A DNA stretch of 64,000 nucleotides from Saccoglossus kowalevskii (GCF_000003605.2 NW_003107089.1:1055966-1119965); one strand, 5' to 3'. Shown: positions 50,401 to 62,477, numbered from the stretch's first letter. Numbers and translations: made by a program. The notes: generated by a model from the sequence alone, not told the origin.

Positions 50401-52561
50401 TGAGGAATCTAGGGAAAATGTACAGGAGATGTGTAGTCTGTAATAATACAAATGATTGTGGTTCAATCAAAGCGATATAGCATTAAAAAAATATCGTCCT
50501 CCCGCAAACGCGATGACTCTTTCTCTTTCTCCTCTTTCCCCGTCAAAAAAGTTAATTTGTCTTACCATAATCATTGTTATAACATTACAAAAAACAGATG
50601 GTACATTCGTCATCTACTCCAGTTTGACAATATACACAACTACAGTCTGAAAAAACAATATTATTTCAATAGCACTTCTACTAATGGAGTACCCTCTTTG
50701 CGGTTAGCGTGGCGGAAATCCAGTTGATTTTTCTACTAAATAAAATGACCAAAAAAAGAAGGATTATCCTCAATGGACACTTGTATGTAATTCTAGAATT
50801 TGGATATTTGTTTATAACCATAGTTTTATAGCATTCAGTCTATTGTTTTTTTTTTTAGTCAGCTTGAAAACTATGTTCAGCTGTGTAACAACTATTATTT
50901 GCTAACACAGGCGTTACTTTTACACAAGCAAGCGGATACAAGGAGTATCAGATGTTATTGGAACGTTTGTACTGAATGACTTTGTGTAAAACATTTTGTA
51001 CACTTGAAAAGCGCACCTGCATTATTAAAATTATGATGTCAATTCTGCAATATTTCGAAGCAGCACACATAATAACCATTTTTCATTTTCTTCTCGCTGT
51101 ACTTTAGTGGCAAGAAAAATATACCGTAGTGTCGGCAGATTTTTATTTGTATCAGAAAAACAGTTTCAATTTTAATATCGATATTTTAAAATCTGTAATT
51201 ATCAAAAAAATTAACTTCAACATTACATCATTGGGTTGAAATAGAGTGGATAAATGCGATGATAACAGCTTAATAATGTATCTGTGAACCATAATCCTTG
51301 GTTAGATATCACTGAAACAATTGTCAACAGTGGCAAGAACCGCAATACTGCACTACGGGAGAACAAAGGATATAGGACAGTTACACAAAAGATCAGAGCA
51401 AAAAATCAGAGACCGTGTCATGTACATGTCAGAGAGATAAACTCTGAGGCCCTTAGTGGGAAGACAGGCCATCATGAAGTGTCTAGTAGATTACTAAATA
51501 ACAAGACAAACGTGAACTGAGAACCAGTCAACTGTGTCATGATGAAAAAATAGCCACCAAATAACATAATGGTTCCCATTATACACCACACAATGAAAAC
51601 CCCATCTTTGGGAAACTCTATCCTACCAGGTTTTTTTTTCTCTCACTGTTCATCATTTAAAATTACTTTTAGGACTAATTGATGCAGACAGAGGAGTCTA
51701 TTTCCATTATGTATAAAACAAGGCACAAGCAGTCGCTGCGTGAATGAAGCCATCATACTGGTAGATACGAAAACAACTCTAAGCTGCAGGGGACTGAAGA
51801 TCCAAGCAAATAATGAATACAGTACCCTCTTATATAATCAGTTGATTATTTTTTGGTTAAAGTTAAAAATACCAGCTATTTATAGGGTTGTGGAGTTGCG
51901 GAAAGTGCCGAAGAAACCAACATGATCACAGAAAGTATCTTGATGTACGGTATACCTTCGGGCAAAGCAATTGCACTTAGCGCTCTCAGCTGTGAGACTG
52001 GGACTTCGGCATCAGATGCACCTGTACCTGATGGTCGTGCATCTATAATAGAAACGACATTTGGAAGAGAGAGAAAGAGGGGGGGGGGGGGGTTCTTGCA
52101 AGCGAGCAGATATGCAGGAAGTTTTTCTGGTATCTTTGAAACACTATAGTTGACAATGTTTGCTACAAGTCCTATGCAAAGTATACAATAAACAAACTGA
52201 TTACATGAAATTTGAACACACGCTGCACAATAACTGTGGCAATATGATAATAGATATTCAAAGATAATTCCGAGTCTGAAAATTAATATTAATTCATGTG
52301 TTGCTGAAAATAATATATCAGTGATAAAACAAATGTACTTAATATTTGGATTAGATTATCAGGCAGTAACTGCAGATTGTGACAAATATATTAGCAATGC
52401 CTTTCTATGATCCTGTTGATGAAGAAAAAAAATATTATTTTAAAATTATATCATACATATTTGAAAAAATTATACAGTAAGTCAAAAAAAAGAAAATATG
52501 CAATCGGCAGTACCACAGCCATGTAGTTTTCTGCTTAGTTTTTATGTAAGGCCGCACCGAC
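47489..52561. other. Long unique stretch without a recognisable gene
   Basis: About 5 kb. The segment 47850-48450 is less AT-rich and free of simple repeats, and holds an inverted repeat ATCCTAT-G-ATAGGAT near 48271-48285. A run of 17 G lies at 49563-49579 and one of about 14 G at 52079-52092. The open frames of 60-91 codons (for example 50452-50727 and 51922-52149) have no recognisable motif or splice support. Confidence 0.45.
49563..49579. repeat. Poly-G run (17 G)
   Basis: An uninterrupted G tract in otherwise AT-rich DNA. Length is likely to vary among individuals and may be misassembled by a base or two. Confidence 0.9.
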
Positions 52562-52995
52562 TTAATTTTATGGATGACATCCGCGCGCGCATTAGTTTTA
52601 GCCTGTTCTCAAAAAAAAAAAAAAAAAATCTGACGACGAGTATCCACATATCGGTTTTCTGTCCGGAACTTGCTGACTCATATTGTTGCAAAGCGACGGC
52701 TTGTCGTAAAACTCGTTTTGGACTACCTCCAAACGTGCCTATTTTGTCGTAAATGATCTTCTGCACATGGGTATTGCATTGCCGGGAATTCCAACATGGC
52801 GACTGCGCCACCAAAATACGTGAGCATATAAGTTCAGAGAAAACACGGAGGGATTGTTGTTGACTGGTACGCAATTGACGTTGGCCAGGGAGAGTCCTGT
52901 GGATTTAGCAGGATTTTTTTTTGGCAAGATTTTTTTTTTTTTCGCCCTCTCGCATTAGTTTTGGGGCCTCCAGAGGATGTCATCCATAAAATTAA
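52562..52995. mobile_element. 434-bp TIR element with TTAA ends and a CpG-bearing interior
   Basis: The left end (52562-52582: TTAATTTTATGGATGACATC plus C) and right end (52975-52995) are exact reverse complements over 21 bp. Each arm starts with TTAA and contains the self-complementary word GGATGACATCC or its complement. TTAA at both ends would fit a TTAA target duplication as used by piggyBac-like transposases, but the arm does not start with the CCY common in that group, so the superfamily is not assigned. A direct repeat (CGCATTAGTTTTAGCC / CGCATTAGTTTTGGGG) lies just inside the arms. The interior has more CpG than its surroundings. An ATG in good context (52796) gives MATAPPKY and then a possible donor GTGAGC, which could be chance. 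The 110-codon minus-strand frame crosses a poly-A tract and is not a convincing gene. Confidence 0.7.
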
Positions 52996-53637
52996 ATCAG
53001 TGTAGCCTAATCAGCACATATTAAGAGGCTTGACAATGACAAGGCATATGTCCCAGTATTTAAGGTAGCTGATCCAAAACTTATATTCAAGTTAATCTGA
53101 GTCGAATTTGAATTTTGTACAAATATACAATGCATTGTGGGTGAAAACTTCCCATTGTATATAATGAGGAAACTTATCACCTTGGAAACTGACGAAAATT
53201 ATATGTTAATTTTTTTAAAGGTTTTAACAATTAGGATTCATATCGATAATAATATATTATCCCTTGTGTAACGTGTGTATCTCTACAGTGTGATGTAATA
53301 AAGAATTGATCATAAATGCACATCACTGTTTGCACTATCAGAAGGATATCCATAGCTTCCAGGTTTATATAAAGTCTTATAATTACGGATTGTGGTATAA
53401 ATGGTTCATGTTGGCAAGCTTATGTGTTTATTTTCAGAAGTAGTATTCAGTTTCTCCAAAAAAATTGGTTGAAATGAAACAAGTCATTGAAAATGACACA
53501 GTCCCCGTTAAGTTCTTTTTGTTCTCGTCATATTAAAGCGGAGGGGTTGTCGCAAGCATGTCCTTGAAACTTGAGTTCCAAGTGGCGTATACAACAGATT
53601 GTTTATTTACATCAGAACACGTGTTTCTTGTCATAGT
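52996..53637. other. AT-rich DNA, nothing recognised
   Basis: Spacer between the TTAA-bounded element and the interspersed repeat; no coding signal. Confidence 0.4.
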
Positions 53638-54601
53638 AATATGGCCAAAATAAAAACAGTTGTTATTCAGCCATCTTTGATCTGATTATGAAACACACTG
53701 ATATGTATGATGTATGTGCCAAATACGAATGAAAATGGTACATAAATTGTGGAAATATAGTAGTAAAGCGAAAAAGTCATATGGCTGTCAATCGGCCATC
53801 CTTGACCAGATTTTGAAACAAATTGTCATGGACATGCATCCTAACATGTATAAAGTACATGTATGTGTCAAATTTGAATGAAAACTGACAGAGCACGTCC
53901 AAGATACTGCATAAAAAAACAAAAACAAGATGCCTGCCAGTCGACCATCTTTGATCCAATTGCAAAATAAATCGTCATGGACATGTATCCTAACATGTAT
54001 AATCTATGTACCAAGTTTGAATGACAACTGACAAAGCATGTCCAAAATACAACATTTTCAAAAAACAAGATGGCTGCCAGTCGGCCATTTTGAATTGAAT
54101 CGCTAAACCACTGCATGTGCATATGTCCCACATAAGGTACTAGGCACATGCAAAGAATNNNNNNNNNNNNNNNNNNNNNNNNNNNNNNNNNNNNNNNNNN
54201 NNNNNNNNNNNNNNNNNNNNNNNNNNNNNNNNNNNNNNNNNNNNNNNNNNNNNNNNNNNNNNNNNNNNNNNNNNNNNNNNNNNNNNNNNNNNNNNNNNNN
54301 NNNNNNNNNNNNNNNNNNNNNNNNNNNNNNNNNNNNNNNNNNNNNNNNNNNNNNNNNNNNNNNNNNNNNNNNNNNNNNNNNNNNNNNNNNNNNNNNNNNN
54401 NNNNNNNNNNNNNNNNNNNNNNNNNNNNNNNNNNNNNNNNNNNNNNNNNNNNNNNNNNNNNNNNNNNNNNNNNNNNNNNNNNNNNNNNNNNNNNNNNNNN
54501 NNNNNNNNNNNGATTCTGAGATATGACTCCGGACGGACGCACGGACGGACGGAGACCGAATTATAAGTCCCCGATTTCGGACTTCGTCCAAACGGGGACT
54601 A
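53638..54601 (+). repeat. Old interspersed repeat (TGCCAGTCGGCCAT family), gap-containing copy
   Basis: Shares its order of phrases with 16733-17336. Inside, a subunit of about 140-150 bp is repeated three times: GGCTGTCAATCGGCC near 53781, GCCTGCCAGTCGACC near 53932 and GGCTGCCAGTCGGCC near 54071. Each is followed by TTTGAATGA(A/C)AACTGACA and CA(T/C)GTCCAA(G/A)ATAC where complete. A gap (54159-54511) hides the middle. The right end reads CCGGACGGACGCACGGACGG, then CCCCGATTTCGGACTTCGTC and AACGGGGACTAAAA, whose inverted CCCCG/CGGGG words can form a hairpin. Such ends are common in repeats of marine invertebrates. No coding capacity. A weaker relative may lie at about 60335-60475 (GTAGCCAGTTGGCCATTTC, AACAAGTTTGACAGAAAT). 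Confidence 0.75.
54159..54511. other. Assembly gap (353 N)
   Basis: A run of undetermined bases inside the interspersed repeat, probably because repeat copies could not be resolved. Open frames across it are artefacts. Confidence 0.99.
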
Positions 54602-54809
54602 AAAACAAAACAAAATCTGGGCAAATTAGAGCAAAAATTACTAACATGCAGAATTACCACATATTGTGAGCATGGCATATAATAGAACACTGTGACATCA
54701 ACAAAAATTACCTAACTACGTATACACAATGACATATACGTGATCAATGTTATTTCAGCAATTTCACTTGTAACTCTCACCCTTTTTTCACTTTTCTAGA
54801 CTGTGAATA

Positions 54810-54931
54810 TTAGGTTGACGTCAGCAGACACGCATGATTACCAAGGCAATTCGCCAAGGTAGCATCTATCTTCACCTACGGCTCGGATTGATGCAAAACT
54901 CTGCAACTTGAGTCTGCTGACGCCAATCTAA
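54810..54931. mobile_element. 122-bp TIR element
   Basis: The left end TTAGGTTGACGTCAGCAGAC (54810-54829) and the reverse complement of the right end (54912-54931, TTAGATTGGCGTCAGCAGAC) differ at two of 20 positions. The interior, about 80 bp, includes TTCACCTACGGCTCGGATTG and is not AT-rich. Length and symmetry suggest a very short MITE or a mobile hairpin. No target duplication is evident. Confidence 0.65.
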
Positions 54932-55433
54932 GAAAAATACTGTAGGATTACCCGTATATAATATATATATACTTGTCACCTGAAAACGCAAATATTGGTC
55001 ACTCATTTCTCAAAAAGTTGCCCAATGTTCCTAATTTTTCCCCCCAAGTTTGGTATCCTGATAAAATTAATAATGAAAGTAAAATTAAAAATAACATATA
55101 AAATCTAGTTATTAAAACCCCCAAGTAAAAATATGAATAATATGAAATAAGAGTTGATAGGAAAAAAGGGATGAGGAGCAGTGACAATTGAGATGATTTG
55201 AACTTCTTTGTTACACTGGATTGAAAAAAACTGAAAGGATCCCTTTTACATGTGATATTAAACTGTATTTAATTATTTATCCTGGTCTTGCCAGTCCTGC
55301 AGCAATTAGCGACTCACTCAGCATCCCTATAGGAATCAGCTGCATTAACTTTACGACAACAAAGCATACAGCCAGTTAACAGGCTACTGTACTTGACTTA
55401 AAGCAATTAAAGCATCAACTGGAACACTGTGCT
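54932..55433. other. AT-rich DNA, no gene seen
   Basis: Contains a short (TA)n run near 54955-54971 and otherwise unique DNA. Confidence 0.4.
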
Positions 55434-55440
55434 TTGATAG

Positions 55441-55689
55441 AAACGGACAAGTTCTCTCACCTCGGGGACCGTCGTGCAATTTTGTGTATACACTATCAGA
55501 TTCAAGTTAGCGTGACTGAAACCGTACTCCCAAACGAGTTAAACCACGCTTTGGTGAGATCAGATTGGAGAGATCTGATAGAATACAACAATAACAGAAT
55601 TGAAAGGGAAACAGTATGGATTGCTGCAAACAAAAGAGAACTTATTGTTCATGTTTTGAACTTTATTTGTGATATGCGTAATTTCCTCA
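55441..55689 (+). CDS. Possible internal exon of unknown gene (weak)
   Basis: A plus-strand open segment ends at a very good donor, CCTCAG|GTAGGT (exon end at 55689). The product from the possible acceptor ...GCTTTGATAG (55440) is hydrophilic and balanced, with words such as RRAILCIHYQ, LVRSDWRDLIEYNNNRIERE and TVWIAANKREL. I recognise no domain. The acceptor has a poor pyrimidine tract; a second candidate acceptor, CACTATCAG, ends near 55500. The open length (about 83 codons) is not beyond chance, so the strength of the case is the donor and the amino-acid composition only. No neighbouring exon is identified. Confidence 0.2.
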
Positions 55690-58600
55690 GGTAGGTGTAA
55701 TCCCATCAAAATTCGCGTTTGAGGACGAGAGGCATTTTATTTTTTAGATATTTGATACATTTTTTTATTATTTATTTCATATACCGTACTAGTATTATTT
55801 TGTCTCAGAAAGTTGAGAAAGAAAATCATTTAATAATTAAATTGCTTAGCATGGGTGTAAAATACTTACTATTGCAAATACTTGTTGAACTTTCAAGGAG
55901 ACATGACTGTTTTGAAAATGATGGAATTTGAAGGTTTCATGGTTATTGTTTGTTTTTTTAAATATTTTCAAAGATATTTATATTTAAAAACCAAGACTAG
56001 GAAAAGTAGGTTGAAGTATGTCGTAATTTTAATAATAAAATGCAAATAAAATATTTGGAGGGGGACACTAAAAATTTTATGTATGGAAGAAACTATAGTG
56101 ATGTTCATGACCAATAAAGGATGAAGAAATATCATCCATGGTAACAGAGACTACACAGATTAACAGTTGTTGACAGAGAGATCACGTTCTCCTAATCTAA
56201 TCGTGATGATACAAGTTGTCGAAAATCATTTCCACTCCTCCGTGCAGGAGTGTAGTTCTAATGTTTCCAGTCAAAATCTACTGAACTAGAAAGACGGTAA
56301 AAGAAGAAAGACCAGAGTTAGTTGACTTTGAAAATGAATCAATTACACAGTGACATTTGTTGATTCTATTACTATTTTTAATATTGAGAATTTTGAGACA
56401 ATATTAAGTTATTTCCGAAATTACCTCTGTGATTGCCATTATTAACTTCTGCTCAATATCACATGGCCCATATTAGATTTAGTTGAACCTTAATAATATT
56501 AAGGTAGTACGGTGAATTGCAAATACTGAAGGGCAGAAAACCCCCACCCCGAGAAAACTACATGTATCGAGGTCACATTGTTTTCCTTTTTTTTTTTTTC
56601 CCTAAGTTCTGAATCACCTTTATTTGCCTAAATTGATATTTATTTTTAAAATGTTAATTGATATAACAGACAGAGTTTTCTTTACAAATGACACATGAAA
56701 GGGGAAAGCTTCCAATATTAAACCTCGCTTTTAATTGCTCAGTCAGAGTTGACCTGGGGCACACTAATCCGGGAAGAGATCTGCTTCGGTTTGGTGCCGG
56801 GACCCAGGGGAGTATTGATCTGGAAAACTTTGATCATAAGCCCTGAGCAACAGCAACTACACCTCTAAAGGTGACAACAGTTGGCAACAAATCTAGCTAT
56901 GGAGTACTATTACGAAGATTACCTTTTTTTTTCAAGGGCGAATCCACTTTTGGTCTTTAATAGTCAGTACACTACAGTAAAACAGCTCTTTATATCAACC
57001 AGAAACAAAATATTGGAAACCCTAATATAAAAATAACATGCTATCTAGATAATTATGTTCTATTTAAATAGACTGATATATATATATATCTAGACAATAA
57101 CATACAACATTGCACAGAGGGGTAACAAAAATAAATGTCATGCTCTCAGTATCATTTGTCGAACAGGAGATTTCTGTAGATGATATTTAAGAAATTTGTG
57201 AAATTATTCTTTAGCGGAATTACAGTATTTTCAACATTGAGTGGGTGCAACATGCGTGGTTGGAAATTGAAAAAGCAAAGAACCCACATCCTGTGTATCA
57301 AGGTGATATCTAATCAGAGATGTTAGATTATGAATATTACAGGGTAATATGCAAACAACATTATATACATTAAACTGTTTATACTTATGTTAAAATAACT
57401 TGACAATTAACACATATATTATTATTATTATTATTATTGAGGTTTATTTCAGATTTAAAAAGATGTATACATCAACAAATTCTCTTGCTCTACAGTTTCC
57501 ATAAAACACTATCCAACAGAATAGAAATTGATAATACAGCTGTAACAAGTAGGTTGTCAGACAAGTGCAAACGTTAGAGAAAACTAAAACACTACAGTGA
57601 ACACCGACTCAAGTAACTAATCAGTACTCTCTGGGTGTTGGAGAAACGGCAAAAACACAGAGAGATGAGACGCATGAAACAGAATTCAATCATTTAAAAA
57701 AGATAATTTAAATTTTTTAATATCAATTTTTTATTTAACAATTCTGTCAGCTTTGAAAATAATTAATTTATTCATAGTAGAAGGAATACAGTAATCAGGC
57801 AAAAGTTTATGTTTTTAATCCTTCAACCACCACAATTTTTCTTGCTAAAAAATTTGGAACAACATTTTCAGTTATTTTCTTGATTTTTTTGTTATTTTTT
57901 GGATCAAATAGACATAATTCAACATTTGGTGACAAAAGTTGACACTAGCACTCGAAAGATTGATGGAGAAAAACCACCACTCCCACCTCTAACCCATTTT
58001 TATTCATCACAAATTGAGACATTTGTAGAAACAAGTCAAATTTTGTGTGACTGATCACACACTATGAAACAATTAATGTATTGTGGAGCACAATACAGAA
58101 TACTATTTTTAGCAGGAGCTATTGATCTTATTTGTATTTGCAAAAATTATACTGGAAAGAAGTATATTCATGAAATACCAGCAAATTCTGCAGAGATATA
58201 CACATTTCATACCGTAACAAACTTTATTTGAATATTAAAATTAAGTCAAAATCTATTTTTATGAGCGCAACCAACAGCTGGTAGTAATTGATACAACACA
58301 ACAGGTATGGCAGAGTGATGTGGGTTGCAGGGGAAGAAGATTGTATCAATATCAAGGTCAATATCAAGTCCACTGGTAGTCCATACAATAGGAAACCAAT
58401 TCTTATTCACTAAAATAGATCATAACAAAGGTGGACTGGCGTGTGTGTGTGTGCATGCACGGGTAAGAGGTGACATGCACTATCAATCAAGTTCACGACA
58501 AGGGCTGGTTCAAGCAATGTGTTTGACCATCTGTATACATACATTTCTTATTATACATTTTCAATCAACTTTCTAGCATAGATAATTTGATAAACCAGGA

Positions 58601-61485
58601 CAATTTATCTGTACAATGATTTGTGAAGATTGCAGGTTTTTTGTTGGTGTTCAGGCAGATGGACCAGAAATTTCTTTTATGGTTTTCATTATTTTCATTG
58701 ATGATGGGTGCTCAAACGCAAAACGTCTACTGGTAATTCTATTTCTTGCTCTCAGTTGCACAATATTGTTTTTTCCTCCTCGCTTGAGTCAGTTTTCAGG
58801 TTTATTTAAATATTTTCAGGCTCCATCGCAGTATTTATTTGTTGTGGCGTTTTAACAAGTCAGAGCGGTGTGGATGTCGAATGTAGGTTGACAACAGTAC
58901 ATGAAACCTAGCAATCAACGAATACACACTGGTTCTAAAAACAGAACGTGGTAGAGATGGTAGCGTGTCCAATGCTATGTAAATTTTGCTTTAGATATAA
59001 CTGCTAAGTATCAAGTGCATTCAAAAGAGAGGGTATGATAGATACGAAAGTGATATGCAAACACATACATTTATCTATCAATAATAACCATTCTGAATTA
59101 CTACAGGTACCATTCTTAATAACAATGTGTCCGGTCATCAGTGACTCGATATAAACCAACTATAAAACAGTGGGGCCCAACCACGCTAAATCATAAAGAT
59201 CGCCATAAATTGAAAAAAAAAAATGTAATTAGTATCAGTTGATAACAAAGACGGATATTAATAGCTTATATATCAGATTAGCCAAACATGACACAGCATC
59301 TGTCATGTCCCTTTATCATCGACTCATTTTGTAATTGAACAATGCAAAATAATTTGCTTTTATAAACATAACTGATGGCTAAACAACTTTAAATGATATA
59401 CTTTGTGGGTTGTCTTGTGTTATTGAGTGGTCTGTTGGTTGCTGCAGAGAATATACGGTAGGACTGCAGAAGTCGGAGAGGCAACAGGTGCTCTATGAAA
59501 ACATTATTAATTTCCTGAGAATGAGTTCTGTCAGAATTATACGTGATCCGTAATATTTATTTCTGATGGCATACTACTGTCACTAGAAGTGAAACTTGAC
59601 TGAAGACGATGTCTCAATTTGATCACCAAGTTTCAATCGTGGTAATTATCTGCCTTCATAGAACTAATAAGACAGGTTCAACAATTTATCACGCTTTTGT
59701 GTTTCATTAGCGCACTAGTCATCAACAACGTTTATTTTTTACCCAGTAATTTTTTTTTTCAATAAATATTTATAATTCATGCATTATTTCTTTAGAAAAT
59801 AATCAACAGAACTTGATAGGGAGGAACACAGTGTTCCATGATGACTATGGCAGATGAGTACTGTTGACAATATGTTGGGATGTTTGGACACCAATGTTAC
59901 ATTCTGCTTGGTGACGTAATTATACATCTGACCTGGAGAGTATGCTAAGAGATCAAACTGATTCGGAATTATAAACAATTGACTGCTTGCTCTTACAAAG
60001 GCATAAACATTTGTTTGAAATGATAGCCTAGGTAATTGTACAACTGGTGCTGGACAGACTGTAGTAACTGGTAACCATTGTTCCATTACCGTGGCAACTA
60101 CTAGATCAAACATATCATCATCCAAATTAAGGACAAATAATTGCACATTCTTCAAGAGGAACAGGATTCATGCAATACATTTCATTAATAAGTAAACTTG
60201 CAAGACAAAATGTCAGAAAATAACAGATTTCTAATAATTATTGCCTGACACTGCACAAAATTCAATGAAAAATGGCAATGGGGCCGAGGTGGGATATTAG
60301 TATCCTTAGTAGTATTGATGGATTTATGCAAATGCTGGCAATGGTAGCCAGTTGGCCATTTCTTATTAAACAAAAAAATAAATTGATACACATAATGTAC
60401 ACTTTGCAACAAGTTTGACAGAAATAGATCATACGATGTTAGAGGAATAACCCCGGACAGATATAAAATAATCCACATGAACCAGAATGAGAACTCAAAC
60501 ACTTTTATTTCGCATATTGCCATAACTATGATACAGAACTTCCCAACAACCAGTGCCAAATAAGAACCCCAGTCTATGAAAAGGTCAATATTTTTGTAAC
60601 AACATTTTTTCCCATACTGATTAGGGGTAACATTCTGGGTGTACTATGGCACATCCGTATGACAGGGAACTACCCCCCCCCCCCCCCACCACCACCAAGT
60701 TTGTATGAGACAATTCACTGTATATTCTTGAAACGCAATCTTTGATGTGAGCAATAGAACAAATGATATGCTTGTAATAAGTCCTATCATGCTAATTAGA
60801 GAGGAAAAGGGAGACAAAAGGAGGAGACGTGACAATCGGCCTTTTTGAGGATTTACAGCGGTGTATTTTATGTTTTGGAGTGGAACTAACAATTCTCTGA
60901 AATTCGTCTTATTGGAAATAAAGCAGTTTACTGTATAATGCTGTATAATGCTCATGATAAATATTGACAACAATGATGACGATGGCAGCAGCAGTGGTGA
61001 CGACAATAACAAAAGACATCTGCCTTTCTCGACATCTTGCTTTTTTAATTTTATAAAAGTGAAATAACTGAATCACTAACTACAATAACTGGCTCTTCTA
61101 AAATTATTTATTTATTTATTTGTTGTTTTTGAGAATCAATAGTTGCCGTACCACCTTAACACACTCAGTTTGTTTGGAGAGAGTGTTAGGAGACAGCGCC
61201 CTCAGTGTGTGAAATGAACATGATGTTACTGAGCCTCGTTCTGAAGCCAGGAAGTGGTGCATCCCCAACACCTGAATTATATATGATACCTCCAGATCTC
61301 AATCTGGCATCCGGTATTAAAAAAAAGATTTTCTCAACTTGATGCAATAAAAACAGACATGCCTCAAAACAGGAGTCAGTCTTAAAAAAACACAAAAAAC
61401 AAGGCAATCCTGTTTAGAAAAATTCATCTTCTAGTGAAGATCATGTGATCTCACAATGACTATAAATCGCTGGAAATTTTGTAAT
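55690..61485. other. Long unique AT-rich stretch without a recognisable gene
   Basis: About 5.8 kb. A small perfect hairpin CACTCCT-CCGTGC-AGGAGTG lies near 56234-56253. An (ATT)n run lies at 57417-57439, a GT run at 58441-58453 and a C run at 60673-60687. Near 57825-57965 the sequence resembles the old dispersed TTTAACC(C/T)TTTC family. Minus-strand open frames of 122-124 codons (59784-60155, 60185-60559, 60644-61012) have no domain and are of a length that chance can give. If the RCC1-type gene at 62.3 kb continues downstream on the minus strand, introns of that gene may fill this region, but I found no further blade. Confidence 0.4.
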
Positions 61486-61648
61486 TTCAGTATTTTATGA
61501 CATTCGTGAAGATAAAATAACACAAAAGTCACGCAGACTGTGTGTTGAAGGAACCCAGAGAAATTTCCACTGCTACACAATTTCGTGAATTTTCACCTCC
61601 TCGCAAAATTAATGAAAAATCTGACCCTCACGAAAGTGGTTTACAGTA
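61486..61648. mobile_element. TACTGTA-ended MITE-like element, copy 3 (decayed)
   Basis: The reverse complement of the right end reads TACTGTAAACCACTTTCGTG, then TTAATTTTGCGAGGAGGTGA and AAATTCACGAAATTGTGTAGC, which is the family pattern of an end followed by alternating TTTCGTG/TTTTGCG blocks. The left end (CAGTATTTTATGACATTCGT) is much less like it, so the left border is approximate. Confidence 0.5.
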
Positions 61649-62333
61649 TATCTGCCTAAAATGTAGCAAAATATGCTTGGTCTAGAACGCAGTCAACACC
61701 AGAAATGAGATAACAAAATTATATTAAAATTGCAATCAAACCAATCTAATAAGAAAACAGGATTGAATCGCATAAAATTGGAAAACATATTTGTGACGGA
61801 AAATTCCACTTCTCAGTGGACTAGATAGGACATCCCCCGATATGAGAAAATAGGAAAAGCTGGCTGCGAGCAAAGACCACCACATTGGAAAACCTAATAG
61901 ATATGTCAGTGATAATATCAAATCCCAACAACAGACTAGGAACCACAGCTTTAAATATAAATGGTTTTTAATGGTAGACATTGATATAGCTCATTTCAGC
62001 CAGCGTATTATTCTTTTTTTTTTTTTGCCCACAGCTAAATTTCATGCTGGCTTATTCCTAAGATATAATTGAAGCAAACATCCTATCATTTTCTGCGGTG
62101 CAGCCATGTTATGAACAAGGTCATTTTAAAAATGCCAAAAGCCATAGGGTAATGTAGATAGATAGATACATATAAGTTAATCTGTAGGGTAAATGTTCTG
62201 CAGCACTGATTACTTACTGCTCGGCATCTGTTCACTTTTTTCATTCTTGAGGAATCGAAATTATCAGTTTAGATCTCGCTTTGATGCATAACGATTGATG
62301 AGTATAAACAGAGAAAGATTTTTTTTTTTTTAC
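61649..62333. other. Probable intron of the minus-strand RCC1-type gene
   Basis: Lies directly downstream of the donor site of the exon at 62334-62477. No second RCC1 blade is seen here. Mostly AT-rich with a poly-T tract near 62013-62026. Confidence 0.45.
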
Positions 62334-62477
62334 CTGATAATGCCATGCTATGTGCAGCACCGGCAGCTATTTGGCGGATTTCAGTGCCGACAATCGCTAC
62401 CAACTCGGGATACAAAACATCCTGCTTCCGGGAGCCACAAGACTTGCCATGACCCCAGACATAAACCGCTCCATTTT
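62334..62477 (-). CDS. Internal exon encoding one RCC1-type beta-propeller blade
   Basis: The 144-base exon reads, in its open frame, (E)NGAVYVWGHGKSCGSR, then KQDVLYPELVAIVGTEIRQI, then AAGAAHSMALS. The pieces VYVWG, an I-R-Q-I-AAGAAHS-ALS ending and the spacing of about 48 residues are the pattern of one RCC1 repeat, a blade of the seven-bladed propeller found in RCC1, HERC ligases, RPGR, RCBTB proteins and others. The acceptor is TTTCTTTCCCCGTTAG| and the donor TTATCAG|GTAAAA; both introns are phase 1, so the exon is symmetric and blade-sized, as expected for a repeat-encoding exon. The loop after WG lacks the common G-x-LG motif and has CGSRKQD instead, so it is not a typical GEF-type blade. 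The single blade does not tell which family member this is. Neighbouring exons were not recognised; upstream ones must lie at higher coordinates. Confidence 0.88.

Noticed and set aside
53868-54690. Open frames of 123-224 codons across the second gap
   Set aside because: They exist only because N codons are not counted as stops; the flanks are interspersed repeat.
59784-60559. Two minus-strand open frames of 123 and 124 codons in a row
   Set aside because: No recognisable domain, no clear acceptor-donor pair, different frames, and lengths that chance can give in AT-rich DNA. Part of the second overlaps a possible copy of the interspersed repeat.
61190-61215. Second CTCF-like site (CACTGAGGGCGCTGT on the minus strand)
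   Set aside because: Mismatches at core positions; too weak to annotate beside the match at 44988.
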